Source: Ananas comosus (lineage: Eukaryota; Streptophyta; Magnoliopsida; Poales; Bromeliaceae). From it: DNA of 64,000 nucleotides. Numbering within the stretch: the stretch's first letter is position 1; every line of letters starts with the position of its first letter. Under the pieces are notes generated by a model that saw only the letters and a program-made list of their open reading frames with translations, made no database searches and was not told the DNA's origin. Shown piece after piece: positions 34,300-44,863 of this stretch. The stretch is from the NCBI RefSeq assembly GCF_001540865.1, contig NC_033622.1, positions 5,878,852 through 5,942,851 on the forward strand, written 5' to 3'. The translations under genes were made by a program, and so were the position numbers.

Positions 34300-35032
34300 C
34301 AAATTACAAATGCCTGCAAGCACCAACTGAGGGTCCTTTCTCCTATTCTAAAATATTTGTTGTTCCTTAATTTCTAACCAAACTGCCCACTCAGCAATCA
34401 CAAGTGCAGTAAGATCCTTCCTTCTACACCGAAAGCCCATCATCCTAACCCATAGTTCTTGAACTCTCTCTATCAATTGTCTTGTCTATAAGTCAGAAAT
34501 TCCACAAGAACAAAAAATGTAAAGTATACACAAGTAGCGAACAAGTGGTCAATGGTTTCTTGACTGCCACCGCATAGCACATAAAGTTGATCACTTAGTT
34601 ATTCTCTCTTCTATAGATTATCAGCTGTAAGGGCCCATTTCTAAGATCCAACAATATAAACATTTTTACTTTCTCTAGCATATTCAACCTCTAAATCCGT
34701 GGTTTATTAATATCGTTCACCGCCCCATCAAAAAGAATGTCATATGTAGACTTGATTGAAAGTATTTGGTTTGCATTCCGATGCCATTTGACAACGTCTA
34801 TGTTGTCGGAAGTTCTGAAGGTGGAAAGCAATTCCTTGAGCTCCAAAACTCTACTCTCCTGTAACTGATTTCTAGATTCAAAACCTTGCAGGATTGCTCG
34901 CCATCTCCATCCCCTTAATGAGCAATGATCCTTTATTTTGATAGCTATCCTCTCTACGTTCTTGAAGATATCTGAATAGCTCGTGCATAGTGAGGTATCA
35001 TCGATCGCACCATCTATACTATCAGAAGTCAA
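34300..35032 (-). mobile_element. Degenerate LINE ORF2 fragment (zf-RVT region)
   Basis: 34691-35032 (minus) is open for 113 codons and has the WHRNANQILSIKSTYDIL segment that precedes the zinc-binding domain in plant LINE ORF2. Beyond its stop, about 34640-34540 gives ALTADNL, a stop, then CGGSQETIDHLFATC, the zf-RVT signature. Several stops show that it is dead. It is a truncated copy unrelated in position to the LINE at 8873-14700. Confidence 0.75.
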
Positions 35033-36305
35033 TCAATTTTGAACCTTTTTGTTTGTAGGTTTTTTAGGTCTCGTGAATCAACTCCATTGAATTATGTTCT
35101 GCCTTTAAGACCACCACACTTAAGCAGTTTTACATGATGTCATGTGATTGTGAATCTTAAATCAATTGTACAATTGTAAGCATGAATCATTGTAGCTTCT
35201 AGGTGAAAACATAGTTAGACTATTCCTTTATGAAATTTGATAAGGCTATCCTTAAAATTGCGAAGGATGAAATCGACTATGGTTAATCGCATTGACAATG
35301 ATGGTTGATCATTAGTCTATACGCAATTAAAGTGTGATTTGAACTAGTAACATAGTGCCTCTAGTTGAAGATACCAATTAATCAACTGCTCGAGTAATTG
35401 GTGGCTGAGTTATATATGTGCTTGATGGTGGATCTCCCACAACAAATAGGCCAATGACAAAATCATGATTTAGTAATCGTAATGTTAGATTATTTGAAGG
35501 ATCAGTATGGAAGTGAACGAAAGCAGTGAACAGTTGGAATTGACCATTCATGGCACTAGTTTGCTGCAGTCGTGTGCATTTTGCCATTGTGTTATAGTGC
35601 AACGTAAACAAAAACCTTGTCTTGCACAAAAGTATTAGAATAAAAATTACTTTCAAATCACTTCAATGTAAAAGTATTATATTACACTGATTAGACCTTC
35701 ACTGTCTCATACCACTCAATAAAACTGAATTGGTATAAAATCTAAATTCTTGCTACAAAGAAGTCTGATGACTAAGTTAATATCAAGGTTGATAGTTTAT
35801 TTTATAGGTGATAATTAGTTAAGAAACTGATGAATTTGCGAAGAGAATTTCTCATTGAATAAGTACAATCCATGGACATAACAACTTTTGGCCCTAATTT
35901 GGACACATCCTAAAGGTCCTTATTATTGTTATTTCACCTTAATTTCTTGCTCTCTTTGCCTATCTTTATTCGTGCAAACATTCCTAGGTGAGAATGGTCC
36001 CCTTATCCTCTAGCTTCGATCTAATTAAGTTTGAACTAGTTGGTGATTAATAGGTTAAATTGCTTTTGTGATCAGAAGTAACCATATCCACATTCTCCCA
36101 TTCGCATATATGTGTAGATTTTGTAAATAATTAATGATCCGTAGCTAATTAAGCAGTTAATTTTTATAAAATACTCTATACTCTATCACAATGATTCAAA
36201 TCATTCAAATCAAAACAAATAAAAGTTTGAGTATAGTAGCCTTACTGCCCCCTCTCTCTTTCTCCCTCTTTGTACTCATAAGAATATAGTAGTCATTCTC
36301 TCTTC
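35033..36305. other. Intergenic, no gene seen
   Basis: AT-rich; small open frames only, none with recognisable motifs. Confidence 0.45.
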
Positions 36306-36540
36306 ACTACACCAAAAGGAGCTTTTAGAGGCAATTCAAACAGCCAGAAGAAGTATGAAAAGTGTCGGGAAAGAGTTTTACCGGCGGTTGTTTGCGGCAC
36401 TCACAAGTGCCGGCTATAAGTCTGTCAGTAATTATTTTACTGGCACTTCTTACAAACTGTCGGTAAATATTAAATGACCGGCACCTTAAAGTGCCACTAA
36501 TAAAAATATATAGTGGCACTCATAAGTGCCGGATAATTTC
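36306..36540. mobile_element. CACTA-type transposon end fragment
   Basis: It begins CACTACACCAAAAGGAGC and carries subterminal repeats of the type GGCACT.ATAAGTGCCGG (near 36396-36413, 36439-36448 and 36515-36533), as seen at CACTA element ends. No opposite end was found, so it is a fragment. Confidence 0.6.
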
Positions 36541-36705
36541 TATATATAGATAGCGAGAGACAAAGAGATTAGTTGTGCTGAAATACTACTAACATTACGT
36601 GAATAGTGAATGCTATTCACTTTGCCATCCTTGAATGCCTAGGGTTTAGTTGGGGATTGGTAATAGTAATAATCCAAGTATCGAAAAATGGATAGTGATC
36701 ACTAT

Positions 36706-36885
36706 TTTTTTTTTTTTTTGAGAGATAGGTAGCAGTACACGCTACCCGCTTCGTTTATTTCATTTAGAAATAAACTTAACTGGAAATGTGAATCAAGTAG
36801 GATTCGAACTTGAGTCTCGGGTATCAACCACCAAGCCCTTTGCAACTTGCTCTAGGGACGGTCGGTGATAGGACGGACGGTCGGT
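36706..36885 (-). mobile_element. Au-like SINE, reverse-complement orientation
   Basis: A normal minus-strand copy: T tract at 36706-36719, GGATTCGAACTT (box B inverse) and a CTCTAGGGACGG end. A perfect 15-base target duplication lies at 36691-36705 and 36886-36900. The tRNA-like end carries an extra partial duplication of GACGGTCGGTGATAG. Confidence 0.9.
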
Positions 36886-36907
36886 GATAGTGATCACTAT
36901 TCATATA

Positions 36908-37145
36908 CTATTAATAGTAGCTTAGTTGAAGTATATATCAATAGCACAAAGTTATTGGTGTTATTAGATTTTTGACTCTTAGATGAAAAAATGTATGGTT
37001 AGGATGATGTGGGCCTCCTAGGGTTGAGAGAGTTATTAGTTGAATAGTATAATCTAACAGGTGAAAATAGTTAAAGGATTAAATCTAACGACGAAAAGCT
37101 CGGTAGCACCAAGCGCTCGGTGCTATCGATAATATCCTAGCCGGA
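36908..37145 (+). repeat. Short MITE, family S
   Basis: Contains TATCAATAGCAC and GGTGCTATCGATAATATCC inverted ends and the internal ATAGTATAATCTAAC segment shared with the other S copies. It is followed by a CT/TA tract. Confidence 0.75.
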
Positions 37146-37175
<30 letters not shown>

Positions 37176-37178
<3 letters not shown>

Positions 37179-37412
37179 GAATTGAGTTTCTATACTTTTA
37201 AAAGTACCAAATTATTGGTACTTATAGATTTTTAGCGTTTAGATTAAGTGATGTGCGGTTAGGATGATATGAGACCCCTAGGGTTGAGTGGGTGGTTGGT
37301 TGAATAGTATAATCTAACGGGTGAAAATGATCAAAGAGGTAGATCTAACAGTAAAAAATTTACAAGTACCAAGTGCTTGGTTCTTTTACAAGCACTATAG
37401 CCAGACTCTCTC
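37176..37412 (+). repeat. Short MITE, family S
   Basis: Begins GAATTGAGTTTCTATAC, nearly identical in layout to 15668-15905, and ends GCACTATAGCCAGACTC. It lies between CT/TA tracts. Confidence 0.78.
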
Positions 37413-37443
37413 TCTCTCTCTCTCTCTCTGTATATATATATAT

Positions 37444-37810
37444 ATATATTCCGACTTTCTGATTTACCCCTTTTAGAAGGCTAATATTAAAAATACCCTT
37501 TTTACGTTCCAACCAATCTTCACGAAATTACTATTTTGCCCTTTCAAATATACCCTTCCACCATCACCAACTTTTCTAATTTGTCATTAAGTTAGGGGTA
37601 CAAAAAGTATTTTTATTTTTGGTCTTTTCAAATATACCTTTCTTCCATCACCAACATTTCTTTTTTGTTTTTAAGTGGGTCGTAACTACATAGGTATTTT
37701 AGAATAACGGAGGCATATATGAAGGGTATATTGGAAAGAACAAAAAGAGTAGAGGTAAATAAGATATTTCTGAAGTTTTGACGGGTATATAGGCAATTAT
37801 CCCTAAATAA
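37444..37810. repeat. Inverted-repeat MITE, copy 2 (truncated)
   Basis: The right end GGGTATATAGGCAATTATCCC is the inverse of the left end of the copy at 24547. The left terminal bases are missing. It directly abuts foldback element A. Confidence 0.7.
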
Positions 37811-38079
37811 ATATATAGGCTAATTTGCATAAAAAATCTATTAGTAGTCCGCCTTTTTGGATTTTGCAGATCCGGGTCTGATTTTAGAAAATTGACCAAA
37901 ATACCTTTGTCGAAAAAAAAAAGCAAAGGCCGGAGCACCGCTAGGCGGGCTCTTTTTCTTCTTCTTACTGCAGGAGTAATTTTTTTTTCTCTTTTTCTTT
38001 TTCTTCTTCTTCTTCCTCATGCTGGAGCATTTTTTTTTCCCTCTTCTTCTTCTTCTTCTTCTTTTTCTTCCTGTAAGAG

Positions 38080-38175
38080 CACGAGGTGCGCACGGCGACT
38101 TCCGGCCTCGCCACGGAGCCCGACCGCTCGACCCCGACGCCCCGCTCAAGCCGGGGAAGCTCTACTTCCTCGTCG
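38080..38175 (+). pseudogene. Captured host exon fragment, PADRE/DUF4228-like
   Basis: In the plus strand a GC-rich stretch reads ..LDPDAPLKPGKLYFLV before it breaks at the n (38176). The LKPGKLYFLV pattern is typical of the C-terminal part of plant PADRE (DUF4228) proteins. It stands inside the arm of foldback element A, where element B has a different GC-rich insert, so it looks like sequence captured from a host gene. The identification rests on one short motif. Confidence 0.45.
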
Positions 38176-38176
38176 N
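38176..38176. other. Ambiguous base n inside foldback element A
   Basis: A second single n, followed by a run of T. By analogy with 8872 it may mark a join between assembled pieces. Here both flanks read in normal orientation. Confidence 0.6.
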
Positions 38177-38881
38177 TTTTTTTTTTTTTTTCTCTTTTCG
38201 ACCCTCCTCCACCGCCTCCCCGACTTTTTACAACAGTAAAGAAGGCAGCATTACGTCTTCTTCCTTTTTTTTTTTCCTCTTCAACCCCTCTCTATCGTCT
38301 TTGTGATTCTTCACGACGGTAATGAGAATAGCGTCGCATCCTCTTCCTCTACCTTCGCCGGCACAAAAACCGACGCCGGTGCCGGAGAAGGAGGACTCGA
38401 AGCAAGTGCAAATGAGAGCGGAGCGGAGAAAAAATATGCAAAAAATAAAAAAGTAAAACAACTAAAGAATAAAACATTAAAAAATAGTTTTTTCTATAAG
38501 AAAAATAAAGAAGCAAAGAGAAAAGAAAAAGATGATAAATTTGCACTATTTTAGAAGAATGTTGCACTATTTCATAGGAACGTTGCACTATTTTTTAAGA
38601 AATTTATCCTCTTTGAGAAAAAAATATAATTTTTTGGATAAAAGTTGCACTCTTTGAACGAAAATTGTACTATTTTGCTACAAATTGCACTATTTGCCTA
38701 GAAAGAGGATGAGGTGAAGGAGAAGAAACAGTATAAATTTTGGGCAAATAGTGCAATTTTCGTTCGAAGAGTGCAACTTTCGTTCAAAGACTGTAACTTT
38801 TATTTAAAAAAGTATATTTTTTCTCTCAAAAAGTGTAAATTTTCTCTAAAAGAGTGCAACGTTTCTTTGAAATAGTACAAC

Positions 38882-41277
38882 TGTCACGCCCCGGGACCCA
38901 GCGGAAGCCCGCCCGACGCGTGTCCAGACCCGCCATATGCCTACAATATATAAGGCGTCTACAACAAAGCGATAAATTAAAACAATAATAAACCAGTATC
39001 TAGAGATATCAGAGTATGATTACATCTAAATTTTAATAACAAAAAGAATAATAAAAGAGCTAAACAACTAATATAACCAAAAGGGTAAATACAACGAGTT
39101 CCAAACATAAAAGCTAAATGTACAAAAGTGGTGGTCTCTACAAGGTACAAAACTCTCAACCTCTCCAAAAGAACAAAAAGAGAGGTGAACCACCTAAATA
39201 CGGAGCTCCTCGCAACTAGCTAGGGGCAACACCCTTGCCTCGATCCTGAGCCTCTCCCGGCGTGGAAGGCTCTGTAAAACATCAAGAAACAGGGGGCGTG
39301 AGAACTATTAAACAAGAGTTTCCAGTGGGCAATTACTGACCTTAGTAAAATGCACCACTAGGCTAAGAAGCAAAAGTAGTAAGTTCTAGCATTTAAATAG
39401 AATGAACGACATGTATTTATAACATGAATAAACTTGCTAAATTACTATACCTCTACTTTAGAGTGTATTTTCACAATATAAATACTATTCTAACATAAAT
39501 ATGCATAAATATAATCAACATGATATCCACAAGTACAACTAGTAAAGTGTCATTGTTTACTAATTTGTCTAATGTCCACTTTGCACTTTGGTTCAACGAT
39601 GTTCCAATCACGTAGGACCTACCTATGGGTAGTCCGGCTTGCGCCGTACCTAATGGCCCCGTGGTAGTCAACATCCCCACCCTCGGAATGAGCCTCTCCC
39701 ACGGCATCCCATTTTGGCGCCTAATCCTGCACGGGCGAGCTTATGTCGCGTTGGCTATCTCCGGAGTGTCGGCTTGTGGGGAGCGACCCTCACAAGCATG
39801 TGCGAATGAGCACAATGGCAAGCAAGCGTAAATGTCCGTCTCAAGTCCAATGTCATCATGTCTAAAACATGGTATATAAGCTAGCGACCTCAAGGCCTAT
39901 CACAATGTCATCAAGTAAAGGTTTCACATTTACTATGTTCCAGGCCCCTTTATGACATTCTTATCCACTATGTCCAATATGAGTTCTAAGTCCAAGAGCA
40001 TATTATATAAGTCATTTTCTTTACAAGAAATATGATTCCAAACCATATAATAGAATGCTATTTTCATGCATGCTAACAATGCATATATCTCTCTTTACTA
40101 TATAGAGGTAATTTTTATAAAATATAACATATGTATTTTAAGCATTCTAAACGACTCGTATGCTCTGTCTAGTATGAATATGTATGCATTTTAATTTTAC
40201 GACAATTAAAAATTGACATAGGTGGAGTTTTTCTCATTTCGATGAAGTCAAACCTATCGAGACTCCTCGTAACCCTTCGTTTGCACCGACGAAGGTGTCC
40301 ACTACTCTCCTAGCACCCTAAAGGTAATATTAAGAGAGTTAAACGCAACAAACAAACAACCCAACGGTCAAACTTTAATCAACCCAAGAAAAAGGGCAAA
40401 AACTCACCTTGTAAGGTGAAAATCTCTCTCAATTTCCAAATGAGAATTAGAGTTCTTCAAATCCAATCTAAACAAAGGTTCTAATAAGATCAATTGGGTT
40501 TCAAAAGCCTCTAGTCAAAAATCCCAAAATAAATCCTAAATCCCACATTCTAGGGTTCATCTCAAGAAATCCTTCAAAACATGAATCAAATGTAAGAAAC
40601 ATATTACTAACCTCTTTGGATGCTCCACACTAGGTTAGAAACTAGCTAGGGTTGAAGATCTTTCTTCCAATAAGCTCAATCTTTCACTTCAAGGCTTCTC
40701 CAATGGTCCAAGAGCAAAACCCAAGAAGAGGAAACCAAAGGAGAAGATCAAACCCAAGAAAAACAAGTAAAAAGGGAAGGAAAACCAAAGAAAAATGGAG
40801 AAGCCTCACCTCCTCCCTCCTCTGGTTGCAGCACACATCCCCTGTCCAAGGGGTGAGGGTGGATATAAAGTGTTGGGACGATTTCAAAAAGAACCCTCAA
40901 AAACTGCCAAACTGCAGTCTGCACTGCGTACCGGTACACGGGAAGTTGTACCGGTACAAGTCCATGGTACGCGCAAACCCGAGCCTCGAGTTAACAAAAA
41001 AACTGCACTGGTACCGGTACAAGCCCGATGTTGTACCGGTACAACCGTCCATTCCGGTACAAACTTAATGCTGTATCGGTACACAGCTCTGCAGAATCCA
41101 ATTCGAGAGCAGCCTAAGTTCTTCACTTTGGAGAGCATAGTGCTAAGTTTTAAACCTCGAGTCTCAGGATGCGAGCCATGGGTCGGAACACTGTGAACGA
41201 CCCTCTAGAATATCTGGAAAAACTCGGAATACAGATCAAACATTCGAACCTTACAATTTGCAAAGGTCCAGTGTGCT
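38882..41277 (-). mobile_element. Solo LTR, Tekay-type Gypsy
   Basis: The left border is TGTCACGCCCCGG, the same inverse LTR end as at 48373 and 53241. The five bases ACAAC lie before it (38877-38881) and again at 41278-41282, where the foldback arm resumes. A CA end expected for the LTR occurs at 41255, leaving 22 extra bases before the duplication. The upstream half carries an array of GTACCGGTAC palindromes (40925-41090). There is no internal domain. Confidence 0.75.
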
Positions 41278-41526
41278 ACAACAATTTTTTTCTGAAATAG
41301 TGCAAATTCTTTATCTTCTTCTTTTCTCTCTGGTTCTTCAATTTTCTTATAGAAAAATTATATTTTTTATATTATATTCTTTATTCTTTTTTTTTCTGGC
41401 TCTCAACAGCACTGGCTTCGAGTTTTCCTTCTCCGACACCGGCGTTGGTGCCTGGGTCGGTGAAGGCGGAGGAAATGGATGCGGCGTTGTTCTCTCTCTC
41501 TATCTCTCTCTCTCTCTTTCTCTTTC

Positions 41527-41527
41527 T

Positions 41528-41573
<46 letters not shown>
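41527..41573. repeat. (TA)n microsatellite between foldback elements
   Basis: CT tract (41495-41525) followed by a TA tract, lying exactly between element A and element B. Confidence 0.9.
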
Positions 41574-41575
<2 letters not shown>

Positions 41576-42035
41576 CCAATTTGCATAAAAAATCTATTAG
41601 TTTTGAGCTTTTGCAAAAATAGGCCGCCATTTTGGATTTTGCAGATTTGGATTGGATTTTCAGAAAACTGACTAAAATACCGTTATTCCCTTTTTTCTCT
41701 CGTTTTTTTTTCTTTCACTCCGAATAGGGTGGCGGAGGTGGAGGTGGCCTGCCTCGCCTCTGTCCCGCGCACCCTCGCCCTCACCCTCGCTTGCGCACCC
41801 TTCGTTCGCCCGCCGAGGCCGCATCTCAACTCTTTTTGCATCTTGACCCTTTTTTTTTTTTTTTTTTCTCTCCATCTCTCCTCTACTGCTTCCACGACTT
41901 TTTACAACAGTAAAGAGAGCAGCGTCATATTCTCTTCCTGTCCTTTTTTCTCTCGTTATTTTTTTTCTCTTCGACCCCCATCTATTGCCTCTGCGACCCT
42001 CCATGACGATAATGAGAACAACGCCGCATCCTCTT

Positions 42036-43323
42036 TGAAAGTTTTAAGGAGCCCAAGGATCTATCTAGATTGTATCTATCACCTAGAGGGGGGTGAATAG
42101 GTGTAACGGCCAAAAACCACAAATCTCGATTCAATAAAAATAAATGCGGAAAATAAAAAGTACACCGAGATTTACGTGGGAAAACTCCAACTTGGAGAAA
42201 AACCCACGGGACCAACACGCGAAAAAATAATTCACTAAGAGAAAAGATTACAAGGTGATTACCGACTCCACGGACTCAACCTCTCTTAACCTCCTATGAA
42301 TCTTCGCGCTACCCTCCGGGTTGTCCACGCCCTCACGTCCGAATCCACGAACGCCTCCACTTCGAATCCACGAAGCTTCAATCACGCCGAATCCACGACG
42401 CCACTCGAATCCACGAGCCCACGATCCGAATCCACGAACCGCCGTCAAATACGCCGAATCCACGACGCCACCATGAAGAATATCATGAATATGGTGATCC
42501 TTCGCTTTGGAGTATCGTAGAAAACCAGGGAATAGAACTCCAAGCGAAGCGGAGATCAAATCGACATATTAATATCAAATTTCAATATCTCGATTTGATC
42601 TAAAAGAGGCTTTTTGTAGAAAATAGGTTTTTGATGAAATCCGAGCCTCTAGGGTTTCTCAAATATGTATTTTCGTGATGCTTAATCAGTTAGAGAACCC
42701 CTATAGCTTATTTATAGACTTTAGAATCAAAACAGAGTAGGATTAGAAAGTTTCTTTCCAAAATCAGCACCTTGTACCGGAACAAGGAAAGCTGTCCAGG
42801 GTACACCATGACGGAAGATTTTTCTGCGAAGCTCCTGTACCCTGGATAGCTTTAGCTTGTTCCGGAACAGGGCTTGTACCGGTACAGCATGAAGCTTGTA
42901 CCGGAACAACCATCAAACTTTCTGCGCAACGTTGATGGCTGTACCCTGGACAGAAAAACCTTGTACCGGAACAACCATCAAACTTTCTGCGCAACGTTGA
43001 TGGCTGTACCCTGGACAGAAAACCCTTGTACCGGTACAGCAATGCAATTTTCGCTGAAAATGCATTGTTTCGGGTTTTACAAACTCTTAGAAACTTTCTA
43101 ATCAATTACAACTTGAAAATATGATTCTAAGATCTATAAATAAGTATGAATCACCATAAACAAGATTTAAAACTTACCTACGCATCGTGATTCAAGTTTT
43201 GCGTGTTTTGCGTCCTTTCCGATTCTTCGAAGTCTTGGATTCTTCGATCTTCAATACTCCGCTCCGAACTTCTTCAAGACTCCGACTCGACCCACGAAAC
43301 TTGCCAACACATAGGACCTAACA
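42036..43323 (-). repeat. 3' LTR of the gag-only Copia element
   Basis: 1288 bp. It is longer than the 5' LTR partly because a unit of about 63 bases containing CAACGTTGATGGCTGTACCC is duplicated at 42896-43024. It carries TGTACCGGTACA and TTGTACCGGAACAA palindromes at 42770-43040. Confidence 0.88.
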
Positions 43324-44863
43324 ATCTCCCCCTTTGGCAATTTCGTGACAAAACACACACAAACTCACAAATTACAATTTAAAGAAAAAACGAAGTTCAA
43401 TGTCATCACCAAAACATCGAACCCCTCGCGTGTAATCCAAATACAATTTGAAACTCAAAATTACATCAAAACTCCTAAAACAGACTCTATGACTTAGACG
43501 CAACTAGGAGTCTTGAAGTCTTGATTTCCTGCAAACCAATTCATTCAAAAAATAATTAGCACTAAATTCTTATACCTTCTCCCCCTTTGTTCTTCACATC
43601 TCGATCACATCTCCCCCTTTGTTCTTGAACTCATCATCCTCTGCTTAGTTCAATGCCTGTTCATCCATGCTCTCCCCCTTCATCTACGCTCTCCCCCTTT
43701 TTGTCAAAAATTGCCAAAAGAAAGCAAATAGAAAGAGAAAACATACTAGAAAAACATAAGCGTAGTCAAGTCATAGTTACAGGCCTAAAAGAAAAAACAA
43801 GCAGAACTGAAACTAAAACATCATCCTAAAATGCAAATGCAGTGAAAGAGAGAGACTAAGCTCGACGAACGATCTCAGATTTCGAAAAATTTGCTTTAAA
43901 AATCCATCAAATTAAATTAATTTCAAATAAATTAAGGCTTTTACTCCAAGAATCATTATAATGACAATAAGATATTATAAAATTTCAAAATACATCAAAA
44001 CATCAAAATTTCATTATCAAAAATAATTTAATGATTCAAAACCATCAAGATGTAAGTTGATGAAAAATGATTTTTAGAAATTCAACAAAAATTGACACCA
44101 ATTTGTCGTAACACGTTCAAAATAGAGATTTAACTAATATGGCACCGGGGGTGGCTCTTTGAGCATCTTTTCAACTTACCACCTTATAACTCCGAAAATT
44201 CTAAAATATTCAATTTTTTTTCAACCTTTTTCGGTTACTCAATTCAATCTTCATGTGGTAGCTTCACACACTTGCCGGACGACCGGGGTGGTAGCTCTTT
44301 CCTACATGTGGTGGTAGTTTTCACACTCCTTTTGGATGTAACTCTTTCCACATCTTTTTAAACTTAGGAGTTTCTTTTTCTCCTTTTTTTATTTTTAAAC
44401 AATTTCAAACTCCCCCTAAATTAGACAATCTCACAATTGAAAATAATTTTGACGAATTTTAGTCAATTAGAGAATATCCATTCATCATATCCAACACTCA
44501 CAACCAAGATGAATTAATCACCAAAAAATCAAATTTGATTTCAAAATTTTGATGAATATATGCATTAAGAAATCATATATTAAATTATCGTCAAAATAAT
44601 AAAAAGTGGAGTAAAAACGATAATTAATATGAATTTAACTTAATATGATTGTGAAGTTAAACCCGTTAAAAAAACTCTCCTCAAAATAAAGATTCTCAAT
44701 CATCTCCTTTCTCGAAAATTTTGAATTCCAAAACACCTTTTCCTCAAAATGATTTTTAAATAAACAAAATTCAAAGCACCAAAAATCATTTAAACATGTA
44801 ATGCAATGAATAAAATTATGCAACAAGCACCAATCAAAGCATTACACTAAAGATCAAAAATGA
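43324..44863 (-). other. Non-coding internal region with multiple polypurine tracts
   Basis: Between the gag stop and the 3' LTR there is no pol gene, only AT-rich sequence. Besides the main tract at 43324-43337, further CTCCCCCTTT motifs (polypurine on the element strand) occur at about 43579, 43611, 43673 and 43691. Repeated polypurine tracts near the 3' LTR are a described feature of Sireviruses. Confidence 0.7.

Larger units (their letters stand above)
37816..41505. mobile_element. Long-inverted-repeat foldback element A (Pack-MULE-like), interrupted by a solo LTR
   Basis: The left arm is about 37816-38712. A spacer of about 30 bases follows, then an inverted right arm at 38745-38881 that resumes at 41278 after the solo LTR and ends in a CT tract near 41495. 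The arms near the centre are arrays of TTGCACTATTT-type motifs facing GTGCAA motifs. The left end (AATTTGCATAAAAAATCTATTAG region) matches the left end of element B. No transposase is present. The arm encloses a host gene fragment. Confidence 0.65.

Noticed and set aside
34691..35032. 113-codon minus-strand frame as a host gene
   Set aside because: The sequence matches the region before the zf-RVT domain of LINE ORF2, and the domain itself follows in another frame with stops.
40652..41196. Open frames of 133-138 codons on the plus strand
   Set aside because: They lie within a solo LTR and run through the GTACCGGTAC palindrome array. No domain is seen.
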